Assembly (NCBI GenBank): GCA_002305505.1
Contig: DBRC01000044.1
Location: forward strand, 1-26,892
Reading direction: 5' to 3'
Source of the DNA: Prevotella sp. UBA1378
GTDB taxonomy: Bacteria; Bacteroidota; Bacteroidia; Bacteroidales; Bacteroidaceae
Length of the DNA: 26,892 nt
A program made the position numbers and the translations under genes. The notes under the pieces were generated by a model, which saw only the letters and a program-made list of their open reading frames with translations, made no database searches and had not been told where the DNA came from. How positions within the stretch are numbered: position 1 is the first letter of the stretch; each line of letters opens with the position of its first letter. Below are positions 1-6,190 of the stretch, in pieces.

Positions 1-11
1 AAAAAAATGAT

Positions 12-19
12 TACCTTTG
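12..19 (+). promoter_or_regulatory. Bacteroidetes-type -7 box upstream of the queH remnant
   Basis: TACCTTTG matches the Bacteroidetes -7 consensus TAnnTTTG. The matching -33 element would lie outside the window. A transcript from here would start near base 24 and run through a structured leader into the queH remnant at 161. Confidence 0.45.
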
Positions 20-160
20 CATCCGGTTAAACCGGAGGTAATTCATTAAGGGAGTGGTGCCGGATAAGGTTCGACAGTGGTCGCACTTATCCGGCACTCT
101 TCCGGAAACTCTTCCGGCCAACACTGCTTGGCATTGGAACCAGATAAAGCGAAGAGAGGG
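20..160 (+). other. Structured leader with strong inverted repeats
   Basis: This 140-base leader holds CCGGTT-A-AACCGG at 23-35 and a perfect 12-bp inverted repeat, GTGCCGGATAAG at 57-68 pairing with CTTATCCGGCAC at 86-97 around a 17-base loop. A direct repeat ACTCTTCCGG follows. I do not recognise a known riboswitch class. It may be a structured 5' leader of the former queH gene or the scar of an older insertion. Confidence 0.35.
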
Positions 161-520
161 ATGGCAAGGAAAAACCCCATTACAGTGCCCGAAGGAGCAA
201 CAGAGGTGTTACTGCATGCCTGTTGCGCCCCCTGCTCGTCGGCCATCGTCGAATGGATGCTGGCCAACGGCATCAGGCCTGTCATTTTCTATTTCAACCC
301 GAATATCTACCCGCACGAAGAATACGAAACGAGGAAAAACGAGAGCAAGCGCCATGCCGACAGCCTGGGGGTGGAATGGATAGACGGCGACTACGACCAC
401 CGGCGCTGGTTAGACGCGGTGGGCGGACTGGAGCACGAGCCGGAACGGGGCGCCCGGTGCCTGCAGTGCTTCCGCATGCGGCTGCGCCCCACCTTATTTC
501 AGGAGTTCCCGGCAAAGTGA
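161..520 (+). pseudogene. queH: queH (epoxyqueuosine reductase, DUF208 type), C-terminally truncated
   Basis: QueH reduces epoxyqueuosine to queuosine at the tRNA wobble base and binds iron through a cluster of cysteines. The N-terminal half is clear: HACCAPCS near residue 17, FNPNIYPHEEYETRK near 42, and CLQCFRMRL near 105. Homologues run to about 180-220 residues, with a conserved C-terminal segment after MRL that begins TALYAHEHGF or similar. Here only LRPTLFQEFPAK follows before a stop, giving 120 residues. The four expected cysteines survive, but the second half is gone. I chose ATG 161, preceded by GAGAGG, over the longer frame from 77 because the extra residues are unlike the family. 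The stop lies 5 bases before a palindromic repeat array, which probably marks the breakpoint. It is most likely a decayed gene. Confidence 0.75.
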
Positions 521-525
521 ATCCG

Positions 526-628
526 TACAAGGTGCTTGTACGCTTATTACCAGGTGCTGGTAACCGGGCTACAAGGTGCTTGTAGGCTTGTTACCAGATG
601 CTGGTAACCGGGTTACCAGGTGCTGGTA
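526..628. repeat. Array of five 15-bp palindromes with exact 22-bp period
   Basis: Palindromes begin at 526, 548, 570, 592 and 614. Type A (526, 570) is TACAAG-GTG-CTTGTA. Type B (548, 592, 614) is TACCAG-GTG-CTGGTA, with ATG at the centre of the 592 copy. The 7-base spacers also alternate: CGCTTAT, ACCGGGC, GGCTTGT, ACCGGGT. The true tandem unit is therefore 44 bp, about 2.4 copies. A and B differ by compensating changes in both arms, so the dyad symmetry appears to be conserved. The array sits between the truncated queH and a terminator. Confidence 0.9.
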
Positions 629-647
629 CAAAATCAAGTTGGCATCC

Positions 648-679
648 GAAAAAGGCCAACCTCACGGCCGGCCTTTTTC
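648..679 (+). terminator. Rho-independent terminator, possibly bidirectional
   Basis: GAAAAAGGCC at 648-657 pairs perfectly with GGCCTTTTTC at 670-679 around a 12-base loop. A-run and T-run flanks allow function in both directions. It ends whatever is transcribed through queH and the palindrome array. Confidence 0.75.
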
Positions 680-883
680 ATTAACTAAACAAATACTTTA
701 TGAATTTCGTCGTCAACGATCACTCGTTAACCATCTTTGTTTTATTACACGTTCAATTTAATATCCATTGTGTAATGACTATATCTTTGTACGGTGCAAA
801 GGTACGGCAAATTCTTGATGCGTGCAATACCGAAAAAGATGTAATTTGAAACGGCCTGCACCCGCATGTATCCCCTTATTTGG
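680..883. other. Gene-free convergent spacer with facing -7 boxes
   Basis: No credible coding frame is seen. ATTACAC at 744-750 pairs with GTGTAAT at 770-776. TATCTTTG at 782-789 on the plus strand faces TACCTTTG read on the minus strand at 804-797. Each is a good Bacteroidetes -7 box, but neither has a clear -33 element or an obvious gene to drive. Confidence 0.35.
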
Positions 884-1384
884 TTATTGTTCCAGTTCGG
901 CGGCTATGACAAAAAGATAGTCGGAGAGACGGTTCATCATGGCCATGATGCCTTTGTCCACAGCTGTCTGGCGGTTCAGCTCCCACAGGCGCCGCTCGGC
1001 TGTGCGGGCCTGTGTGCGGGCCACATGCACAACGGCCGACAAGCGGTTGCTGCCGGGAATGATAAAGCCCGGCGGGCGCTGTACGGCATCGATGGCCTTC
1101 TCCATCTCCCTTGTGAGCTCGGCAGCATGCAGCTGCCGGGGGTTAACGGCGCCTTCGGGCGTAGCCACATGGCTCATGACCACCATCAGTTCGCGCTGTA
1201 CGGCGAAGAGCAGCGGCCTGTGCCGGTTGTCCCCGGGCAGCATCGAGCGTACACATCCCATGAGGGCGTTCAGGTGGTCGATCTGCCCGTTGGCCTCTAT
1301 CCGGATATCGTCTTTGCCTACCCTTACGTTTCCGCGGATGCTCGTTTGGCCTCCGTCGCCTGTCTTGGTATAAATCTGTTTCAT
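884..1384 (-). CDS. pduO: PduO-type ATP:cob(I)alamin adenosyltransferase
   Basis: This cytoplasmic enzyme transfers the 5'-deoxyadenosyl group of ATP to the cobalt of a reduced corrinoid, making adenosylcobalamin or its precursor. The 166-residue protein opens with the ATP-binding YTKTGDGGQTS motif at residues 5-15. IEANGQIDHLNALMG follows near 29-43, then the helix FIIPGSNRLSAVVHVARTQA with the Arg/Glu series ARTAERRL near 107-133, and MNRLSDYLFVIA near the C terminus. This is the PduO family order, not CobA/BtuR. The ATG is 6 bases downstream of the cbiA stop, so the two form an operon acting at the end of ring assembly (a,c-amidation, then adenosylation). Confidence 0.93.
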   Translation of the reverse strand: MKQIYTKTGDGGQTSIRGNVRVGKDDIRIEANGQIDHLNALMGCVRSMLPGDNRHRPLLFAVQRELMVVMSHVATPEGAVNPRQLHAAELTREMEKAIDAVQRPPGFIIPGSNRLSAVVHVARTQARTAERRLWELNRQTAVDKGIMAMMNRLSDYLFVIAAELEQ

Positions 1385-1390
1385 CGTTTG

Positions 1391-2686
1391 TCAGAAAAGT
1401 TGTTTTATGTCTTGCCCGCCCCAATACAGGTGCGTATAACTGGCGATTACGTTGCCCACCCTGATGAGGGGCGTGTCCACAGGCTGCCTCCGCGCATCAT
1501 ACATTTGGGCGGCAGACGGAGGTACGGCACCGGCGAACCGGGTATAATGAAACTCGTGCCCGCGCAGCTCCAGTCCGCGGTAGCTGAACTGCCTGTACCC
1601 GAGCGACAGCTTCCTGTCGCCCTTCCGGGCCGTAACGGAATAAGGCAGCACGCCGCACATCTCCGCCCCGCCCTGCCCGGTGATGACCGACCGGCATAAG
1701 TACATCATCCCGCCGCACTCGGCCAGTATCCGTCCGCCCCGTGCAGCATATTCCGCAATGCTGCTGCGGGTGCGGCTTGCCTGCTGCAGGGCGCCGAGCC
1801 GGTTTTCGGGATATCCTCCCGGCAGGTAGAGCAAGTCGGTGCCTGAGGGTATCGGACAGTCAGCCTCGGGGTCGAAGAAAGTCACGGTGCCCATCCGTTG
1901 CAGCTGGTCGAGGTGTTCTTGATAAACGAACGAGAACGCCTCGGCGCTGCGCGCTACAGCAATGCGCCATGCCGCCGGCTGGCCGGCCCCTGCGGGCTGT
2001 GCGGCAGGGGCGGCGGGTGCGGGTGCCTCCGTCTTTTCCAGTATCCGCCGCCAGTCTACGTGGCGTTGGAGCATTTGCACGAGAGCCCCGTAACCAGCGC
2101 TGCGGCTGAAGTCGAGCCCCAAGTAGCGCGATTCGGTGGTCAGTTCCTCCGCCTTGGGCAAATAGCCGAAGCACTCGATGCCTGCGTCGCTGCATGCTTC
2201 TTGCAGCATGGAGAAATGGCGCTGCGACCCCACCTTATTGAATATCACGCCGGCGATGCGCACGCCGGTGCGGAAGCGGGCGAAGCCCGACAGCAGCGGA
2301 GCCACCGAGTAAGCCATCGACCGGGCGTCGGCCACCAGCACCACAGGCATCCGCAGCGTGGCGGCAATCGCCGCCGACGAGCCCTTGTCGCGTTCGTACC
2401 CGTCGTATAAGCCCATCATCCCCTCGGCAATGCACACGTCGGCCCCGCCGGAATAGCGCCCATACAGCCGGCGCACGTGCGCCTCGGATGCCATGAAGGT
2501 ATCGAGGTTGACCGACGGTCGGGCACACACAGCACCGTGGAACTTCGTGTCAATATAGTCGGGCCCGCACTTGAACGGCTGCACTTCCATGCCTTCGGCC
2601 TTGAGCAAGGCCATAAGCCCCCGTGCCACCGTGGTTTTCCCGGAGCCCGAGCAGGGGGCTGCTATCATCAGCTGTGGTATCATCAT
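1391..2686 (-). CDS. cbiA: Cobyrinate a,c-diamide synthase CbiA
   Basis: CbiA amidates the a and c acetate side chains of cob(II)yrinate using ATP and glutamine. The N-terminal synthetase domain shows the P-loop APCSGSGKTT within the first 20 residues, FKCGPDYIDTKFH near 40, and AEGMMGLYDG near 90. The C-terminal class I glutamine amidotransferase domain has the nucleophile context AECGGMMYL and the histidine motif GHEFHYTRF. A proline/alanine-rich linker (APAPAAPAAQPAG) lies between them. Length (431 residues) is normal. I chose ATG 2686; ATG 2683 gives the family-like start MIPQLMIAAPCS. A TTG at 2695 in frame is unlikely because it lies inside the promoter -7 box. It is divergent from the riboswitch operon and followed by pduO. 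Confidence 0.94.
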   Translation of the reverse strand: MMIPQLMIAAPCSGSGKTTVARGLMALLKAEGMEVQPFKCGPDYIDTKFHGAVCARPSVNLDTFMASEAHVRRLYGRYSGGADVCIAEGMMGLYDGYERDKGSSAAIAATLRMPVVLVADARSMAYSVAPLLSGFARFRTGVRIAGVIFNKVGSQRHFSMLQEACSDAGIECFGYLPKAEELTTESRYLGLDFSRSAGYGALVQMLQRHVDWRRILEKTEAPAPAAPAAQPAGAGQPAAWRIAVARSAEAFSFVYQEHLDQLQRMGTVTFFDPEADCPIPSGTDLLYLPGGYPENRLGALQQASRTRSSIAEYAARGGRILAECGGMMYLCRSVITGQGGAEMCGVLPYSVTARKGDRKLSLGYRQFSYRGLELRGHEFHYTRFAGAVPPSAAQMYDARRQPVDTPLIRVGNVIASYTHLYWGGQDIKQLF

Positions 2687-2692
2687 AGACCG

Positions 2693-2724
2693 CAAAGGTA
2701 GCTTATATTTTTAAAAAACTCAAC
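2693..2724 (-). promoter_or_regulatory. Promoter of cbiA-pduO (GTTG-N20-TACCTTTG)
   Basis: Read on the minus strand, GTTG (2724-2721) is followed after 20 bases by TACCTTTG (2700-2693), matching the Bacteroidetes -33/-7 pair. The expected start of transcription is near 2689-2686, so the cbiA message would have a leader of only a few bases or none. No riboswitch can fit between this promoter and cbiA. Confidence 0.55.
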
Positions 2725-2731
2725 CAAAATG

Positions 2732-2762
2732 ATTGAAAATCGATATATTATGCTTAACTTTG
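2732..2762 (+). promoter_or_regulatory. Promoter of the riboswitch-led receptor operon
   Basis: ATTG at 2732-2735, a 19-base spacer and TAACTTTG at 2755-2762 match the Bacteroidetes promoter pattern. Transcription would begin near 2767, just ahead of the cobalamin riboswitch. Confidence 0.6.
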
Positions 2763-2769
2763 CAAACAG

Positions 2770-2945
2770 ATTAAGGCAATCGGGCGATTGAGTTTGCCCG
2801 ATGCAAGGGAATCCGGTGGAATACCGGAGCTGTACCTGCAGCTGTAATCCTCGTTTAAGAGGCCTGTCAGTATAACGCCACTGAGCAATCGGGAAGGTAT
2901 GACAGGCTGGGGAGAGCCAGAAGACCTGCCTTTTCGCTACCCGGA
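2770..2945 (+). promoter_or_regulatory. Cobalamin riboswitch (AdoCbl/B12 aptamer)
   Basis: The conserved aptamer elements appear in order: GGGAATCCGGTGGAATACCGG from about 2808, GAGCTGTACCTGCAGCTGTAA after it, GCCACTG at 2877-2883, TCGGGAAGG around 2890, and the B12 box AGCCAGAAGACCTGCC at 2915-2930. CCTGTCA near 2863 can pair with TGACAGG near 2900. A hairpin CGCTA/TAGCG follows at about 2935-2952, before the start codon at 3001, and may be part of the expression platform. Bound cobalamin normally turns such operons off. It controls the receptor, chelatase-like and second receptor genes directly, and the downstream cbi genes only by readthrough. The 2899 ATG that opens a longer frame lies inside the aptamer and is not a start. 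Confidence 0.93.
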
Positions 2946-3000
2946 AGATAGCGCCGAGCCCTCAGGAAGAAGGGTGAAGGAATCAAGTTTTCTTATTTTT

Positions 3001-5127
3001 ATGAAGCAAAGACTCTTTATGGGCTGGCTGGCGATGGCCGGTTTATGCCTTGACGGATGGGCGCAAAGCATCTTGAAGACCGACAGCATTCAAGAGATTG
3101 TGGTAACGGGAACCGGTACGCGGCACCTGCTGAAAGACGCGCCCGTACAGACGGAGGTCATCAGCCGGAAGATGCTGGAAAGCTATGGCGGGGGGTCGAT
3201 AGAGGACATCCTTTCGGGGCTCACCTCGTCGTTTGCCTTCAATGAGGACGACATGGGCAGCCAGATGCAGATGAACGGACTGGGGAACGCGTATATCCTC
3301 ATCCTTATCGACGGGAAGCGTATCCACGGCGATATAGGCGGGGAAAACGACCTCAGCCTCATCGACCCGCAACGCATCGAGAAAATAGAAATAGTGAAAG
3401 GGGCATCCAGCGCGCTCTATGGCAGCGATGCCATTGCCGGCGTCATCAACATCATCACCAAAAAGCATGAGGAAGGGCTGCTACTTGAGAACACCACGCG
3501 CGGGGGCAGCTATGGCAATATACGCCAGCACAACGGCATAGGCATAAAGACAGGGAAGGTAAACGCATATACCAACCTCCAGCTGCAGCACTCGGACGGG
3601 TGGCAGAACACGTCGAGGGAAGACCCGGCACAAACGGAGTTCCTCATAGAAGACTCGCGCAACCAAACCGTCAACCGGCATACCAACTGGCAGATAGCCG
3701 AACGGCTCACCTATACCCCCTCGGGCAAGTGGGAGCTTTATGCGGAGGGAAGCCTGCACTGGAAGCGGATTTACCGCCCCAGCGGCAAATACCCCTCGTG
3801 CGACGTGAAGACGTACGACCTGCAGTACAGCAACGCTTCGGCCGGCATCGGCGGGAAATGGAATGTGAACAAGACCGACGTCATCACGCTGGATGCAGAC
3901 TGGAACAAGCATGCGTATTATTACAATTATACGGACACGACACTCGAGGACGGCTACTATCACGGGCAGGCTACCCATTATTTCCCTTATTTCCCCGGGC
4001 AGAAAAACCTGCAAAGCAATCAGGAACGGACGATGGTGCAGCTGAAGGGCATCTTCGCGCTGCCGTACGAAAACCGCCTGAGCGCAGGGGCCGAATGGCG
4101 CTACGACTGGCTGAACGCACCGATGCGCGTCGCCGGGGGCAAGGTGAGCGACAATACGGAAGCGCTCTACGTGCAAGACGAGTTCGGCCTGCTGCGCCCC
4201 CTGGCCATCACGGCGGGCATCCGGCTGAACCATAACGGGGCATTCGGCTTCCGCGCCACACCGAAGGTGTCGGCGATGCTCAGCACCGGCGACCTCCGCC
4301 TGCGTGCCACATGGAGCCGGGGATTTAAGACCCCTACCCCTAAGGAGCTGCATTACCGCTATGTACGCGAGATGAGCGGCACCTACTTGTATCTGGGCAA
4401 TAAAAACCTGAAGCCCCAGACCTCCCACTATTACTCGCTGGGGGCGGAATACCGGACAGGCCGTTTCTCGGCATCCGTCAACGCCTATATTAATAAGGTG
4501 AACGACATGATAGCGCTCGTAACCATCCCCACGAATACGGCGCCCGCCGAATACATCGTGGAATACGACCCCGTAAAGGTGCGCCAATACAATAACCTTG
4601 AAGATGCCGAGACCTACGGCGTGGACGTGAACGTGGGTTGGCAGCCTTTCAAGGAAATATCCGTGGGGGCCGGTTACAACTACCTGGACACCAGGGCCCA
4701 TGTATACAACACGAAGAGCGACAAGCTGGAATCTATCGTCATCGACGGCATGGCGCATCACAAGGCCAACTGGTTTGCCACTTGGGGGCACCGCTTCTCC
4801 CGCAACTACCGGGCCGGGGCCGGGCTTTACGGGCGCATGTCGACCAAGCGCTACTACCAAATCAACGGGAACGGGAAAGGCTACCAGATTTGGCGCATTG
4901 CCACCAACCACGACATCGGCCGCTCACGCACCATGACCTGGCGCGTGGAAGCGGGCATTGACAACATTTTCAACTATGTGGACCGCACCGACCACGGGCT
5001 GCACCTGGGTACCACCACGCCGGGCACAACCATCTACGCCTCATTGTCAGTACGGTTTGCAAAAGGGAAAAAGGTTAAAAGCAATATTCACTTAAATACA
5101 AATAAAGACACTTATGAAGAAGATTAG
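3001..5127 (+). CDS. TonB-dependent outer-membrane receptor 1 (B12-regulated)
   Basis: This 708-residue outer-membrane receptor should import a ligand with energy from TonB. The signal peptide is residues 1 to about 21 (MKQRLFMGWLAMAG...GWA/QS). A TonB-box-like IQEIVVTGTGT lies near 30-40, the plug runs to about 155 and ends in SALYGSDAIAGVINIITKK, and a 22-strand barrel follows. FKTPTPKELHY and NKNLKPQTSHYYSL near 440-480 correspond to the FRAP/NPNL box seen in many haem and TonB receptors, but with altered residues. ATG 3001 is chosen because it gives a clean signal peptide outside the riboswitch. Riboswitch control points to a corrinoid, a tetrapyrrole precursor or cobalt as ligand. Unusually, 22 hydrophilic residues follow the expected terminal strand SVRF. 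It overlaps the next gene by 14 bases. Confidence 0.9.
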   Translation: MKQRLFMGWLAMAGLCLDGWAQSILKTDSIQEIVVTGTGTRHLLKDAPVQTEVISRKMLESYGGGSIEDILSGLTSSFAFNEDDMGSQMQMNGLGNAYILILIDGKRIHGDIGGENDLSLIDPQRIEKIEIVKGASSALYGSDAIAGVINIITKKHEEGLLLENTTRGGSYGNIRQHNGIGIKTGKVNAYTNLQLQHSDGWQNTSREDPAQTEFLIEDSRNQTVNRHTNWQIAERLTYTPSGKWELYAEGSLHWKRIYRPSGKYPSCDVKTYDLQYSNASAGIGGKWNVNKTDVITLDADWNKHAYYYNYTDTTLEDGYYHGQATHYFPYFPGQKNLQSNQERTMVQLKGIFALPYENRLSAGAEWRYDWLNAPMRVAGGKVSDNTEALYVQDEFGLLRPLAITAGIRLNHNGAFGFRATPKVSAMLSTGDLRLRATWSRGFKTPTPKELHYRYVREMSGTYLYLGNKNLKPQTSHYYSLGAEYRTGRFSASVNAYINKVNDMIALVTIPTNTAPAEYIVEYDPVKVRQYNNLEDAETYGVDVNVGWQPFKEISVGAGYNYLDTRAHVYNTKSDKLESIVIDGMAHHKANWFATWGHRFSRNYRAGAGLYGRMSTKRYYQINGNGKGYQIWRIATNHDIGRSRTMTWRVEAGIDNIFNYVDRTDHGLHLGTTTPGTTIYASLSVRFAKGKKVKSNIHLNTNKDTYEED

Positions 5128-6190
5128 TTTATTGACCATTGCCCTGACGGCGATGATGGCTACCGCCACATTCATGGCGTGCAGCAGCGATGACAACAAT
5201 GACAACGCTACATCGAACGTGGAACGCTACCAACAGGCAGTCGACGCCACAGTGAAAGCACAGAAAAAACACGACAAGGCCATCTTGCTCGTCGCCTTCG
5301 GGAGCACATGGCAGCAGGCTTTCGACACATTCGACGCCACGAAGGCTGCGTATGAGAAACAATTCCCCGACTATGACGTCTACCTGTCGTTCTCCTCTGC
5401 CATCTGCATCAACCGCGCTGCCGCCGGCCAACACGTGGCCAAGCGCAATTTCTATGCACCCAACTATTGGCTGGAGGCGTTTGGACGGGTACAGTATGGC
5501 ACCATCGTCGTACAGTCGCTGCAGGTAATCCCCGGCGAAGAGTACACCCGTGTCATCAACTACATCAAAGACTTCGCCAACAACTCTAACGGCGACCTCG
5601 ACGACAAGTACCTCTCCGGTTGCAAGCTGTACCTCGGAACCCCGCTGATGGCCGACTATCCTGCTGATGTAGACAACCTGGCCAAGGAGCTGAACAAGAA
5701 GTTCAGCAGCTATGCTTCGAAAGGCGTCGTGGCATTCATGGGACACGGGAATCCCGATACATACGACACTTACAAGGCCAACATACGCTACAACCAGTTG
5801 GAGACCGCACTGCAAACCTATAGCACCAACTATTTTGTAGGGACGGTCGACCAGCCCGACAATTACAAGAACAACGTATATGCCCGCATGAAAGCTGCCG
5901 GTATCACCACCGGTAAGGTTTACTGCCACCCGCTGATGTCGATTGCGGGCGACCATGCCAACAACGACATGGCAGGCGACAGCGATGCTCCCTCTAACCT
6001 TGACGAGAACGACGAAGAGGTGAGCTGGAAGGTTTACTTTGCCACTGCCGGCTATACTTGCAATAACGAGACACAGCTGATAACGGGGCTGCTCGAAATA
6101 GAGACCGTGCGCAACCTGTGGATGCAGCATACCACGGATGCCATCAATGGCGAACCGCTCGATTTCTATCATTCAAAGAATCCCGAATGA
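5114..6190 (+). CDS. cbiK: CbiK-like cobaltochelatase fold, predicted surface lipoprotein
   Basis: CbiK proteins insert Co2+ into sirohydrochlorin; a periplasmic CbiK is known in Desulfovibrio. Here the 358-residue protein starts with a lipoprotein signal (MKKISLLTIALTAMMATATFMAC, Cys23), then SSDDNNDN, an acidic patch like the surface-export signal of Bacteroidetes lipoproteins. The chelatase domain spans about 54-340: AILLVAFGSTW at 56, IVVQSLQVIPGEEY at 131, FMGHG with His211, VGTVDQPD with Asp246, and IAGDH with His281. As I recall the Salmonella enzyme, the metal ligands are His145, Glu175 and His207, so both His are kept but Glu is replaced by Asp. The usual His of SLHxxxGEEY is Gln137. 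It is nested between two TonB receptors, overlapping both (14 bases upstream, ATGA downstream). True enzyme, haem/porphyrin binder or metal exchanger are all possible. Confidence 0.85.
   Translation: MKKISLLTIALTAMMATATFMACSSDDNNDNATSNVERYQQAVDATVKAQKKHDKAILLVAFGSTWQQAFDTFDATKAAYEKQFPDYDVYLSFSSAICINRAAAGQHVAKRNFYAPNYWLEAFGRVQYGTIVVQSLQVIPGEEYTRVINYIKDFANNSNGDLDDKYLSGCKLYLGTPLMADYPADVDNLAKELNKKFSSYASKGVVAFMGHGNPDTYDTYKANIRYNQLETALQTYSTNYFVGTVDQPDNYKNNVYARMKAAGITTGKVYCHPLMSIAGDHANNDMAGDSDAPSNLDENDEEVSWKVYFATAGYTCNNETQLITGLLEIETVRNLWMQHTTDAINGEPLDFYHSKNPE

Noticed and set aside
526..628. Possible CRISPR array
   Set aside because: The 15-bp repeats are themselves palindromic, the spacers are only 7 bases and recur, and no cas gene is present. 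It is a tandem palindrome array.
2687..2695. TTG start of cbiA at 2695
   Set aside because: The codon is part of the -7 promoter box, and the family-like N terminus begins at ATG 2686 or 2683.
2899..3000. Longer receptor 1 start at ATG 2899
   Set aside because: It lies within the cobalamin riboswitch aptamer and would hide the signal peptide that begins at 3001.
3481..4911. Long minus-strand open frame (476 codons) opposite receptor 1
   Set aside because: It is the antisense shadow of a GC-rich gene, with no recognisable domain, signal peptide or start context. The same holds for the large minus-strand frame at 23402-24880 and the plus-strand frame at 866-1699.
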